Below are positions 34,359-45,794 of a DNA stretch of 64,000 nucleotides, piece by piece. A program made the translations under genes and the position numbers. Under the pieces are notes generated by a model that saw nothing but the letters and a program-made list of their open reading frames with translations, did no database searches and was not told the origin of the DNA. This DNA is from Norana najaformis (lineage: Eukaryota > Annelida > Clitellata > Crassiclitellata > Hormogastridae), in NCBI GenBank assembly GCA_964023275.1, contig OZ029914.1, forward strand, positions 16,080,049-16,144,048, in the 5' to 3' direction. Positions within the stretch are counted from its first letter, which is position 1, and every line of letters starts with the position of its first letter.

Positions 34359-35559
34359 GACACGAATTGGTCGTCTCGGTTATATGTTAATCATACAGAG
34401 TGTAATTATCGTACACAGAGGAAATCCCAAGTCGAATAGATACAGAAATTATATTGACATTCTGGGCGTGTTTTATTTGTCAGCGGAATTGAGTAACTCA
34501 GTGTGTTTGTTGGAGCTGTTTAAGGCACCCTATCATTTTCTATTTTTGTGCATAAAAGCCAAAGTTCTGTCATTTAATCACAAAGTTCTTTGTTTTGTTG
34601 CCATGGAATTATCGAGGATTCTTCAATTTCTCAATGTTTGAGCAATTAGATATTCATAGCTACTATGTAACAGCCTGGATAATAGTTAACGACCCGCTAA
34701 AGTACACAAGTGCGTGGGTGCTATCGTTCTGTATATTCAATGAGTGTATGTTGCCATACACGTGAGTAATGCAGTACATTCAACTCAATAACTGTCATAG
34801 ACAGAAGGCTGATGAGCTCATTTTTGCAGCAAAGTAAAGACCAGCACTTTTAAAAATGCTCCCATTCTTGTTGAATTGCGGTTGCTCTATAGAAACGTAG
34901 CCGAAGCTTCAGAGCTGTACGTTTTGTTAACTTCTGTTGAAAAATAGTATGAAGTATCTAAGTCGCCCGTGTGTATTTTCGAAGCATCGGAGATAGTCAA
35001 ACAATTCAGGACTTTACAAGCCAAATACAGAAATGTCATGTAAAACATTCGTGATTTCTTGGTTTGCAAATTACCTATATTCAGATGCTGGTTGTATAGG
35101 CATAGCAGTCCAGAAAAACCTCTAAAAGTGAAGCTACAAAAGAGCCATTGTTCTCCCGTTCCACCTGAGCTTGTTCACCTAATAAATGGTCATACCGGAA
35201 CCACATGCCGCCGCAGTCAACTAAAGGGTCTTCTTTGGTTGAAGACGAGCACAGACTTTCGAATTGCTAGAGAGGAAATAATACAACCGAGTCGAAATTG
35301 ACTTAGTCTGCTAATGAAATAAAGTCGGATCAATCTTTGTATCCCATAACCCGATTATGCGCGAAGAACGTTTGATCTGAAATTAAATTCATTACTACAA
35401 GAAAGAGGCGAGCTCTCATAACTGCATTTGCACAAGGTTCGGTCCTTCTACCGTCTTCTGACTAAATAAAAGATCTAAGCTGTCCTTAGTGGCGATGTAA
35501 TGTTCGCGCGTATGCACACGAGTAGTTTTACTGTCAGTTTATGTATGTCAGATTCTTAC

Positions 35560-36090
35560 TCTCTCTGCCTGGCTTTATCTCTCTTCCCTCCCTCCATTGT
35601 CTGTTTCGTTGACACTGTCCTTATCTGTATCGCTGTCTATATGTCTCCATTTTACGGTATCTACAAGGCGTCTCTCTTTCCTCTCTGTCTCTCTGTATGT
35701 TGCATGTATATCTGCCTGTCTGTTCTTCTGTTCGCCCATTCATTCTTCCGTCCGTCCGTCCGTCAGTTCGTGCGTCTGTCTTTCCGTCTGTCTGTCTGTC
35801 TGTCTGTACCATTCTCAAATGAAGAGAATGTTCTCATTCTCATATCTGGCCTTGTATATCGACTCTTGCTCATTACTGTTTGTTGCCTAACTTGTATGCC
35901 TAACTTTCTGCCTGTCTATCTGTCAGTTTATCTGTCCGTCCGTATTTCTGTCTGTTGTCTTCTGTCTGTCAGACAGACATTCATACATACAGACACATGA
36001 GCGGATAAATAGACAGACATTCTATCTATCTGCTTATTTGTCTGAATGTCTGCCTCTTTTTTCTTTTCTTGTTCGTCTGTATGTCTGCCT
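35560..36090. repeat. CTGT/TCTC-rich low-complexity region
   Basis: Long stretches of imperfect (CTGT)n, (CCGT)n and (TCTC)n. Open frames of 166 and 128 residues on opposite strands are composition artefacts. Confidence 0.85.
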
Positions 36091-37359
36091 GTACCACTCT
36101 CGCGTGTTCTCAATCTCAGAGCTGGCCTTGTGAATCGAAAGCCATAACTCACTAATTGTCTATGAATAATTACGACCGGATTACGATGCCTTGTGCTGTG
36201 AAGAACCGATTCAGACGGGAGATTAGCGTCCTCTCGTACTCTCCAACTTTCCCTACATCCCGCGTTTAAATAATTCTTGCCAAGATGTGCATATGATACA
36301 AACATCTTACACAATGATACATATTATCTGCCCAAATTCAAGAAAACAGATAAATCTTCAGATATCTCTTGCAGATCTTTGCCATTCGCTGCTGTCTTGA
36401 TGATTCAGTCTCGTAGATCCTACAAATATGTCTTTCTGTCTTCTCTACTCATTTGTTCGTTTCCGTGTCCTTTCATCTCTCTGGGTCTTTGTACCCCGAA
36501 ATAATAGTCTCTTTATCTACAAATTTCTGTCTGGGTTTGACATTTGGAAGTTCTTCTGTACATAGTTCGTAGGATGTTTTTCAGCCTATATTTTATCCGT
36601 AAGCTCTGCTGTAATCTGCGTCACAAAAACACTCAAAGCACTCAAGTTCTGCCAGCACGGAGGAAATCATTGAGATCTTTGCATTACTTTATTGACGAGA
36701 CAGTCTGTCTGAAAATTACAAATGCTATCACTTGCTATCAAAATGTTTGCAAGATGTGTATTTAATGGCAAAAGTACAAGATACTCAATTATATTTCCGA
36801 ATGTTGAGGTTCATAATTTTGAATTCAGAATGTTTTCTTAAGGTTCTGGTTATAACGTAGTTTTAACAGAATCTGTTTCGAACATGCTTCACATATTCAC
36901 GATTGACCATGAGCCATTTCAAGTCTTTTATGCCATTCTCTATACCTACTTTTTAATGCCTTGCCTATCTTGCAAATTATTATGGGCTATACAAAGTAAA
37001 GTTAAATTCTCTATGTTTAAAAGCAATATACAGTATAGAGATGTCTTATCCTACTACATATTTTCTTCATCTTAGTGTGCTTTGCATTAGCTACAACAGG
37101 CCTAGTCTTAAACATGTACCCTACAAACATAGCTTGTCATTGTCGCCAACAAGATACACTTTTTCTGGCTCTCGGCGAGATGGCTGTGAATCTCAAGACT
37201 CTCAGATGATTTTCCTGCTGTTTACTTCCGTTTAGCAAATGTTTGTTCAGAAATCTTTCTGAATGTTTGCATTCAGAATTGTTTCTGGACCAGATGACCT
37301 GGGCAAATGACTCAAAAGCTTCGCTAAATGAACTCTACCCACGGCTTCAGGGTTCCTCT
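36091..37359. other. Intergenic region, no gene recognised
   Basis: No repeat family or protein similarity recognised. Confidence 0.4.
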
Positions 37360-37446
37360 TAAAGAGGCCGTACATCAAACCAATCAGATCTGATTGGCCA
37401 GTCCAATCTGGTCGGTGCGGACCAGTTCGGTGTACGGCCGCCTTTA
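37360..37446. mobile_element. 87-bp palindromic MITE-like element
   Basis: Ends TAAAGAGGCCGTACA and TGTACGGCCGCCTTTA are inverted copies with one or two differences. Inside are a perfect 18-bp palindrome (CCAATCAGATCTGATTGG, 37380-37397) and a CTGGTC/GACCAG stem. No coding capacity. Called MITE-like from structure alone, since only one copy is visible. Confidence 0.6.
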
Positions 37447-37651
37447 GACACTTATTTGCAGTATGCAGGGTGTCATTTGAAGAGGAATGGGCGAAACTCC
37501 TCCCCAACTGGGTTGGGCTATCTATCCCCATTTAAAGATGCATTTTTCCCTATGTTTCGCTCTTCGCAGTCTCTCCCCACTGCCGTAATCACAATTGCAG
37601 ACTTCTAACATCTTATATAGATGCATACATATATATATGAACACATATCAG

Positions 37652-37866
37652 CTACGATCCTCATCGAGGAATCAACTGCATGTCCCGCGTTCTTCCACGA
37701 AGTTCGGCGAACGTTCCTTCACCGTCGCCGGACCCACTGCGTGGAACAGACTTCCTGAGAATGTGACTAATGCCCCATCCCTGGACACATTCAAGTCACG
37801 ACTCAAGACACATCTTTTTAGGATATCTTATGACTGCAGTTATAGATGCATATATATATATATACC
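37652..37866 (+). mobile_element. LINE 3' end, second type
   Basis: One clean frame reads GERSFTVAGPTAWNRLPENV, then APSLDTFKSRLKTHLF. That is the usual C-terminal end of CR1/L2-like reverse transcriptases. It ends in a (TA)n run instead of ATTACA units, so it differs from the element at 29060. It is 5' truncated. Confidence 0.8.
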
Positions 37867-37869
37867 TCC

Positions 37870-39700
37870 TTAATACACCATGCATATTAATTTTTATAGG
37901 TGAGCGCTCGACATACCGGTAGATACCATCCCGCTGTCCCTTTTCGTCACGCTTCGTTAGGTTGAGATTGCACCTAACCAAGCGATTTTCAGTTGATCTT
38001 GCCTTAAAAGGTTAAGCTAGTATAGTACATATTGCTATTTCTAGTAGCTACCATTTCGGTTGATATTTAATAGTTATCGTGGTCTACAACAAGACATTGA
38101 TGTGATCTATTAACAGCAACTAGTAGCATGTGCATAGCTAAAGGCAACACTGACTGCATCCCAATACCTGAGCGTAAAACAAAGCGGAACTAAGACATAC
38201 TGAGCGGGGCTCAATGCATCTCATGTATTTGTCTATACAGATTTAATTTTTAAGGGTGTGTTCTACGCGAAAAGTATCAATCGTCCGGCAGCCATATTGT
38301 TTCCCACTTCTCATCGATACTGGTATCAGATCAATCTCTACTCAAACAAAAGGCTTGAAATCGTAACACTACATAAGCAGTGGTTCGTGACGTTTCTATA
38401 CAATGCAAAGACATGCATACATGCATAACCTATATAGAGATATACATATGCCTGTGTGTTGCACTTAAACTCTAATGTAATATCAAAATCAAATAAAATA
38501 CATATCATATAGTGCGCAAAGCGATCTGCGCATTCAATAAGATCTAAAATCCCATAAATAAAATGCCAAGATACATATCCACCTCTAGCAGTAATATGAC
38601 ATTTTCCTGCTTATCTTTTCCTGCTCTTATATAATTCTATTGTCTAAAATATGTCGTGTCTCAGAGAAGGCGATAATAGTCTAGGGCTCATGTTGGCCTA
38701 ATCGTGTTATAGTTTATACGGAGGTGGGATCATTTAGACAGAAGCTTTTGCAATTCATTTCTACTCCGTTCTTGTCCAGTGCAACTCCCTTTCTGTAGCA
38801 CATAGTTTACTGCGGTTTTGCAGTCGGTTGCACGTTTTAAGGATTCTACAATTCGAAGGTCCCTTCCTATTCAGTGTTATAGCCTACAATGATGATGTCC
38901 TCTTAAGAGTAATGTCTGATAAAAGCAGACATATCGCAGATAGAACATCCAAACAGAAATTGGATGTTAAATCATAATTAATAGGCCGCAGTGATCTGCA
39001 TTTTTCGTTTTCAGATACGCCATATACATCATACGCATTAGATATTCAATTATTGTCTTTATTAGTCTCTCCAAGGCGGCCACGTATGTCCACATTATTG
39101 CGCAAAGGTTAAGAGACTCGTTGTACTCAACTAAATGATATCATCTGATTCAGTAGATCCCGATATGGGATCGGATCCCGGTCCATTATTAACAAACACA
39201 GATATTTATCAATGGGCTGAAAATGCCCCTATCCTAGGCCTATATGGACAGACCACGCGACGTCCATGTGGACTACACGGTGAGAAATGAGAAGAAAACG
39301 GAAGACTTATACCTGTGTATGTACAAGTTTGCCCATGGCAGCCGTGTGGTCTAGAAACCCGGCTCAGTTTTCAATGAATTTATCGGGTGAAATTCTGCAT
39401 CACCATTACCCGTTTCAATGGGAGCCACGCCATTTTAGGTTTCCATGCAAGGACCGTTCTAGCCCCAACTGTATGAAATATAGTAACGTTAGTTGGATGG
39501 TTAAAGCACACATTGTAAAAAGCAATTAGCAGTGCAAGTATTTCTTCGGCCGTCATTCATGTTAGTTCTTTATTTGATTTTCTTAACAAAGGTAAATATT
39601 CGCTATATTTTCTATGCCTAGTTTGCTGTCTGTCGGTAATTCTATTCTGATGTATTCTGTTAATATGTTATGTGTTATTTTATGTTATAAAAATTATGCT
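37870..39700. other. Intergenic region, no gene recognised
   Basis: No family recognised. Short open frames only. Confidence 0.4.
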
Positions 39701-39870
39701 ATGTTATGTGCTGCTGGTTACCGTGGGTAACACCGGTGCATTAGAAATGCCATGTGATATTATGTTGTGTGCACATTAGCTGCGCTATATAAATGACGAA
39801 TAAAAATAATAAGACAATTTATATAACGCCATAGCACAGCCGAGGCCGAAGAAAAGGGCGCTGTGCATGG
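39700..39870. mobile_element. Two LINE tails in opposite orientation
   Basis: On +, GCTGCGCTATATAAATGACG is followed by an (AATAAA)-like tail near 39790-39812. Directly after comes ATTTATATAACGCC with GCCGAGGCCGAAG, which reads as the same kind of tail on minus. No protein part is left. Confidence 0.45.
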
Positions 39871-39884
39871 GTTATGTGTCAAAA

Positions 39885-40250
39885 TGCATACATACACACA
39901 AACATACATGCATACGTACACACAATTGCATACATACGTGCATACATACATGAAACCACAAACATGCATAAATGCACGTATACATACTGTACATATATTC
40001 ACACATACATACAAACATATTACATGAATTCATACATACACATATATACTCATGCATACATGCACACATACGTACGCACATACACACATACACGCATACA
40101 TTCATACATACATACATCCATACACGCATACATGCATACAAACATACATATATATACATATAAACGCATGCATACATACACACATACATACATGCATACA
40201 TTCATCCGCACTTACATGCATCCATACGTATACACATACTTACGTGGTTT
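39885..40250. repeat. (CATA)n-rich microsatellite
   Basis: Imperfect ACATACATGCATACA-type units over 360 bp. Open frames above 100 residues on both strands are artefacts. Confidence 0.95.
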
Positions 40251-40259
40251 CGGAAACTA

Positions 40260-41755
40260 AATAATACAGCGTGATGATAAATCAGTAGACAGCCGAAGTC
40301 TCTTACCGTTCAAGGGTGTCACTTAATTCCGTTGATCTTATTTGATGGCTGTAAATATCTGCCTCGCTGTCGGTCAGCTACGATTAATCTTGGCTGGAGA
40401 AGAGTTGCTTCCTTTCCCGGCTGCCTTGGGATAACCTGAGCAAGAACTGTCCCTTCAGTCCACAGGACAACCGACCTTTATTCACCTGTCAGCCTCAGTA
40501 GAGCCCCACTACTCAGACGAAACATCTCCACTTATATAGCGCACGGTACAAAGGCGTGTCCATCCTGCCTGCTCAGCTGCAGCAGCCCGTATCGAGAAGC
40601 TTCACGAGTGGGAAGATGCTGAAGCTGGAACGCAGTAAAGCCCCCGCCCCGTCCGATAGTTAACGGGTGGGTGAGAACGACTTTGAAAGCGCCACGCAGT
40701 GTCCTAGCCAGATGAGCAAATATTGTCCCTCTTCATTTTCAGTCCGTTTGACTGATAATAAGTGCGCTATATAAATATGGGAGGAAACGGCAGCGGAATA
40801 CGGGCGGAAGCTGAAGGCTGCATTTCCTGCAGCGCCGTCGGTGACGACAAAGTGCGGTCGATGAAGCGCTTAACGTCGTGTATTGTTATCGGAAGTTTGA
40901 ATAGCAGACCGTGAATTCCTTCATCCATTATTAGGTCTCTTGTGCGCTGAGTTTTAGTTTACACGAAACGTTGGATTTTGAGAAACATGATAAGATCCCT
41001 AAAGAACACGACGACTTACTGAGTCATTAATTATTACTGTTTGGCAAACTAACTAACTTAAAGAAATTCCCGCAAACTTTTCCGGTTGCTTTGCCAACTT
41101 AGTAATTACATAAACAACAATCGCTTCAGTATGTTACACTTCCAACTTACCTAAGTCCTTTATGCCACCTAGACTCGAACATATGTGTTATTACATTTCG
41201 TATTTGAGTCGAATTGAGTCGTTAATCGGATAACCAAAAATTGTTGAAATAACCCTATTATTATTGCATTATACTACAGAGAAATTTGAGTACAGGCAAC
41301 AATATTAAGTTGTAGTAAGTTAAGTCTCAATTACATAGTTACATTTACTACTGTTATTAAATTGCAATTGTTATTAGCTGTAATTATAATTAAGTTACAT
41401 TTGTTATTAGCTAGAATCAGAAGTTACAATTATGAGTTAAATAAAAAAATAAGTTTTAAAAAGTTATAATTATAAGTTAATTTATAATATACTGCTCAGC
41501 AACGAAACAATTAAATGCTTACGTAATAGCTTGAGATCAAGATGTTATTATTTGGGTGTCAATGAGAAACCCCAAGGGAACTGTAGACAAACAGTGATGG
41601 TGATGGTGCTACGGTTTGTCGTTTTGGATCAAAGTTTATGTATCATATTCGCATAATTATGACAATTATTGTGCTCAATAGCAATTGAGTGGCACACTGA
41701 AATGATCGAAGTCATTTAAATGGTAACAATTCATTTCTACTATGCAACTGTCTTA
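40260..41755. other. Intergenic region with possible LINE tail remnants
   Basis: CACTTATATAGCGCAC near 40530 (minus) and GTGCGCTATATAAATATGG near 40765 (plus) look like the LINE 3' module. The remainder is AT-rich with no gene recognised. Confidence 0.4.
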
Positions 41756-41759
41756 CTGG

Positions 41760-42092
41760 ATGCGCCTCACTGTACCTATGGAAGCTTTGTGTTCTGACCT
41801 CCTCTGTCCCCCGCCGCAGAGTGCTCCGTTCGGCGGTTCAGGGTGACTTGCTTGTCCCGTTGGCTCAAACAGCCACGGCTCAACGTAAGTCTTGATGTAG
41901 CTGGCCCTAGTCTTGGAGCTCTTTGCCTGGTGACTTGCGGCATGAACTTCTCAGCCTTTCTCCCCTTTCTTCCGCAAGCGCTTTAAGACCTATTTTTGCC
42001 CCAGTGGTTCTGGGTCGTCGGGCCGGGAGCGCCTCTGATGAGTATACCTTGAAGTGACGCTTTATAAATGTTTGATTACGATTACGATTGGC
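41760..42092 (+). mobile_element. LINE 3' end with ATTACG tail
   Basis: A broken frame contains DVAGPSL and related end-of-reverse-transcriptase blocks. The end has GGGAGCGCCTCTGATGAGT, TGACGCTTTATAAATGTTTG and ATTACGATTACGATT. The 3' module matches those at 29540 and 63625. A 31-bp segment (41822-41852) recurs unchanged at 42119-42149, just after the tail. Confidence 0.75.
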
Positions 42093-42754
42093 TTATAGAT
42101 TCGTCAGTAGAATTAGACTGCTCCGTTCGGCGGTTCAGGGTGACTTGCTGGTATACACGTCAGCCCATGTATTCTTCATATGTCGGATTGATACACACTC
42201 AAACTGTACAAGGTGAAAGTTGGTTCTGCTATCCACATAGACGAAAACCAGCCAATCCAGAGTTCTAGTCTGCGCCATAAAAGTTCAAGCTTGAATATAA
42301 ATTTATACGGATGAATGTTGCAAAATGCAAATCGCCGCAATATCAGTTTTGCAGCTACAGCTTCATATTTCTTTATTTATTTATTTACTTAAAACTCTGA
42401 TTACGCGTGCAAAGTCAATGAATTTCAATCTGATGCAAATGAATATACAGTTAAAAACCGAAATTTATATTTTTTCAAAATTTCTTTGGTTTTTATAACC
42501 TTTTCAGTAGCTGAACAGAAATTTCCGCCGTTGCGCATAGTTTTTAATTGCTTATTTTAGCTATCAAATTATTTTCGAGACTACATATAAGTGCCCACGT
42601 TTCGTCATTTCGCTTTTAATCAAGTGCAGAAGGCTGCTTCTAGAAACCTATGTGTCCAGCTTTGAAAAGCAATTAAGGAGCAAGGCAGAAATTAATCATC
42701 AAAAGCTTTTGAACGGTCCTAACAGGCGCTTTTTAGACACTCAGATGGAAACAT

Positions 42755-42930
42755 ACATACAGTACATACAGTACATACATACATACATACATACATACAT
42801 ACATACATACATACATACATACATACATACATACATACATACATACATACATACATACATACATAAATACATAAATACATACCTACATACATACATACAT
42901 ACATACATATATACATACATACATACATGT
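42755..42930. repeat. (CATA)n microsatellite
   Basis: Nearly pure CATA repeats for about 150 bp, with slight decay at the right end. Met-Tyr-Val-Cys and Tyr-Ile-His-Thr frames are artefacts. Confidence 0.98.
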
Positions 42931-42951
42931 GTTCGACTCCTTTCATAATAC

Positions 42952-43111
42952 TGAGGTCCCAGGATTGCTTGCGTGGGGGTTCAAGGAGATTTCCAGAGGG
43001 GTGTCCGTTCTGGCAGCCTACCACGCACGGGTATGGTCTGAGGGGCGCCGGCATATGGCCAAGACAGGAGCGGGGGAACCGCCCCCAAGCCTATAGCTAA
43101 ATCCGCCACTG
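42952..43111 (+). mobile_element. hAT-like MITE, copy 2, left end lost
   Basis: Parallels the copy at 6886: CCCAGGATTGCTTGCGTGGG, CCACGCACGGGTATGG, TGAGGGGCGCCGGCATATGG. It ends in CCGCCACTG, the inverse of CAGTGGCGG. Each copy lacks the end that the other keeps. Confidence 0.7.
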
Positions 43112-43223
43112 TGAGGCCCTTGGTATCGCTTAATCGCTTAATACAACTGTGTAACTATGTACTGCTGCTCTTTTCACTGTCTAAACAGCCAGTGTTTGCT
43201 GATTAGGCTGTCGGCAAGCATTC

Positions 43224-43243
43224 TCGATCAGGTTGATAAATCA
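43224..43243. repeat. 20-bp direct repeat flanking transposon copy 2, left
   Basis: Identical to 45795-45814 over 20 bp. It lies directly outside the CACTGG end of copy 2. It may be a long target-site duplication or filler DNA from repair. Confidence 0.9.
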
Positions 43244-43684
43244 CACTGGCCAACAGAAAATTTTTTTTTTCTTGTTGCCTTCGGTTTTAGACCTGTTCTT
43301 GGGGTAATTTTGGGCGCTGATTCAGAAAATGTCATTGGATTGAGTGCATCAGGTCTAGTTTCTGAGATATCGTCGATTTTGTAAAGAAAACCCAGTCCAC
43401 TCTTTAAACGATGTCTTTGGCAAAACTAAAATGTCATAATAAGCTTTATTTATGGCTAATTATAATTCTTGCTGATTCATATAATGCCTACATCCTTATA
43501 ATGTAAAATCAGCATATCTTGCCGCGTGCTGAGATATTGCTGATTCAACGAAATAACTATTCCGTAGCCTACAGCTTACTCAGCACTAAATTCATGACCT
43601 CATTTAGAATTTATTTGTGCTTATACAGCGTTTCAGAGTTTCGAACTATGTAAATAGATTATGCTGAAGTCAGCATTTATAGCC

Positions 43685-43692
43685 TATATAAA
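43685..43692 (+). promoter_or_regulatory. TATA box of transposon copy 2
   Basis: TATATAAA, 157 bp upstream of the ATG and within the element. Matches in kind the TATA boxes of copies 1 and 3. Confidence 0.55.
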
Positions 43693-43848
43693 CCGCCTCC
43701 TGAAAGCTAGAGCAGCCGCAGTCGTCTTAGGGCATATTAAGAGTTGGTCGCAAGAACAATCTGTGAATGTGAGCATTAAATAACTACATGTTCTTACTAT
43801 TTTTTAGGTTAGTCATTTCATTCCTCCGATGCGAACATCCTTAAGGTT

Positions 43849-45552
43849 ATGGCTACTTCCAGACGGAGCTGCATTAACCATCCAGACATATTCTGCTACA
43901 TTTGTGGGGAATACACACTAAAAGCAAACAGAAAACCGATTTCTGAGTTTGTAAAAAGAGCATATGTAGGTTATTTTGGTGTCAAACTTGGAGATCAAGA
44001 TAAGCAATGGGCTCCTCATACAGTATGCAAAACTTGTATTGAACAATTGCGCCACTGGACAATTGGAAATAGAAGCTGCCTGAAATTTGGTGTACCGATG
44101 GTTTGGAGGGAACAGATAAACCACTTGGACGACTGTTACTTTTGTATGGTTAATATCATAGGCATCAATCGAAATAATCGTCACAAGTTGTCTTACCCTG
44201 ATATACCTTCAGCCAGGAGACCTGTTCCGCATTCGGATATTGTACCAGTTCCACCTTTTCGCGAACTACCTCAGCTCTCAGACGATGACACTTGCATGTC
44301 CAATATCGGACAAGATGACGAAAGTGAAGAAAGTGGGGGCAGTGACAGTGATTTCCAATCAACTTCACACAGTGAACGTTTTGACCAAAAAGAGTTGAGT
44401 GATCTGATCAGGGACTTAAATCTTTCCAAAGAGTCCTCTGAATTGCTTGCGTCCAGACTAAAGGAAAAGAATGCACTTCAGCCTGGAACGAAAATTACAA
44501 TTTATAGAAACAGAGAAAAGGATTTGCTGCCATTCTTTACCGAAGACAACAACCTAGTATTCTGTAATGACATCAGCAACTTATTGAAGAAAATTGGTCT
44601 GTCGGATTACAGCCCAGATGAGTGGCGTCTTTTTATCGACAGTTCAAAACGTAGTCTGAAATGTGTGCTTTTAAATAACGGCAACAAATTTGGTTCTATT
44701 CCAATCGGTCACTCCACCAGGATGAAAGAAGAGTACAATGCCATCTCTTTAGTACTGGAAAAGATAAAATACAAAGAACATCAATGGGTAATTTGTGTAG
44801 ACTTGAAGATGGTAAATTTCCTCCTTCGTCAACAAAGTGGCTACACAAAGCATCCCTGCTTTTTGTGTCTTTGGGACAGTAGAGCCAAGCGTGAACATTG
44901 GACAAGAAAAGATTGGCCTTCGAGGAAAGACATGGTGGTTGGAGCTCAAAATGTAATCAAGGAATCTTTGGTGGCACGAGATAGGATCATACTGCCACCA
45001 CTACATATAAAGCTAGGCCTGATGAAACAATTTGTCAGGGCTTTGAATAAAGAAGGTTCATGCTTCGAATACATAGTACACAAGTTATCAGGAATTACAA
45101 TGGAAAAATTGAAGGCTGGAATCTTCGATGGTCCACAGATCAGGCAACTTATGAATGACCCACTTTTCATACCATCAATGAATGAAATCGAATCTTGTGC
45201 CTGGTCTTCCTTTGTTCTTGTAACTAAAAATTTTCTTGGCAACAAGAAGGCAGACAATTATGCACAACTAGTAGAGGATATGCTTCTTCATTTCAACAAG
45301 CTTGGCTGCAACATGAGCATTAAAGTCCATTATCTCCACAGTCACTTAGGTCGCTTTCCAGAGAATCTTGGTGACTTCAGCGAAGAGCAAGGTGAAAGAT
45401 TTCACCAAGACATCAAAACAATGGAAAATCGATATCAAGGAAGATGGGATGCACACATGATGGCAGACTATTGCTGGAATATTATGCGCGATTGTTCCGG
45501 CAGATGCCACACTCGGAAATCGTACAAAAGGAGCTTCTTCGGTGTCGAATGA
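43849..45552 (+). CDS. Putative transposase of unrecognised superfamily, 567 aa
   Basis: Intronless, and homologous over its length to the genes at 17801-19457 and 61021-62475. Residues 1-100 hold a Cys/His pattern (C8, C16, C19, H57, C60, C63, H92, C96, C99), probably a zinc-binding, DNA-contacting module. Residues 140-180 form an acidic Ser-rich linker. The core, from 257, has LFIDSSKRSLKCVLLNNG (D264), ICVDLKMVNFLL (D318), CFLCLWDSR (C337, C340) and LPPLHIKLGLMK (H386). It ends with VHYLHSHL and SEEQGERFHQD (E513, E516). The order of conserved acidic residues and the inserted Cys/His motif resemble RNase-H-like DDE transposases; that is inference. It sits inside an element with inverted ends, which supports a transposition role. 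A domesticated host role cannot be excluded. The sequence also resembles uncharacterised multi-copy proteins of many invertebrates, from memory. Confidence 0.8.
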   Translation: MATSRRSCINHPDIFCYICGEYTLKANRKPISEFVKRAYVGYFGVKLGDQDKQWAPHTVCKTCIEQLRHWTIGNRSCLKFGVPMVWREQINHLDDCYFCMVNIIGINRNNRHKLSYPDIPSARRPVPHSDIVPVPPFRELPQLSDDDTCMSNIGQDDESEESGGSDSDFQSTSHSERFDQKELSDLIRDLNLSKESSELLASRLKEKNALQPGTKITIYRNREKDLLPFFTEDNNLVFCNDISNLLKKIGLSDYSPDEWRLFIDSSKRSLKCVLLNNGNKFGSIPIGHSTRMKEEYNAISLVLEKIKYKEHQWVICVDLKMVNFLLRQQSGYTKHPCFLCLWDSRAKREHWTRKDWPSRKDMVVGAQNVIKESLVARDRIILPPLHIKLGLMKQFVRALNKEGSCFEYIVHKLSGITMEKLKAGIFDGPQIRQLMNDPLFIPSMNEIESCAWSSFVLVTKNFLGNKKADNYAQLVEDMLLHFNKLGCNMSIKVHYLHSHLGRFPENLGDFSEEQGERFHQDIKTMENRYQGRWDAHMMADYCWNIMRDCSGRCHTRKSYKRSFFGVE

Positions 45553-45794
45553 CTTGAAATTTTTATAACAAACTTGTTCTGTTTGGTATCATATAAGTAC
45601 AGTTTCAGGTACTACCATTTTCTTTTAAGTATTTGTATTATTATGTTTATTTAGTGTATCACATAATAAATTGAGCACTACATAATTATAGCTATAGCCT
45701 TATGTTTTATGGGCGAGCAGAGGCAAGGACTGGTATATGGCATAATGTTCTATATCTCGAAAACTAGACCTGCTGGGAGAAAACTGGTGCCTTT

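Noticed and set aside
34348-34641. 97-residue frame
   Set aside because: Starts in a tandem repeat; composition is random and it has no recognisable motif or splice context.
39760-40264. Several Met-Tyr-Val-Cys or Tyr-Ile-His-Thr frames over 100 residues
   Set aside because: All come from CATA repeats. The same is true at 42652-43054 and 49368-49760.
43244-43280. Retroposed gene with poly(A), judged from the T run near the left end of copy 2
   Set aside because: A T-rich stretch is found at a similar place in copies 1 and 3, so it belongs to the element. The inverted ends also argue for a DNA transposon.
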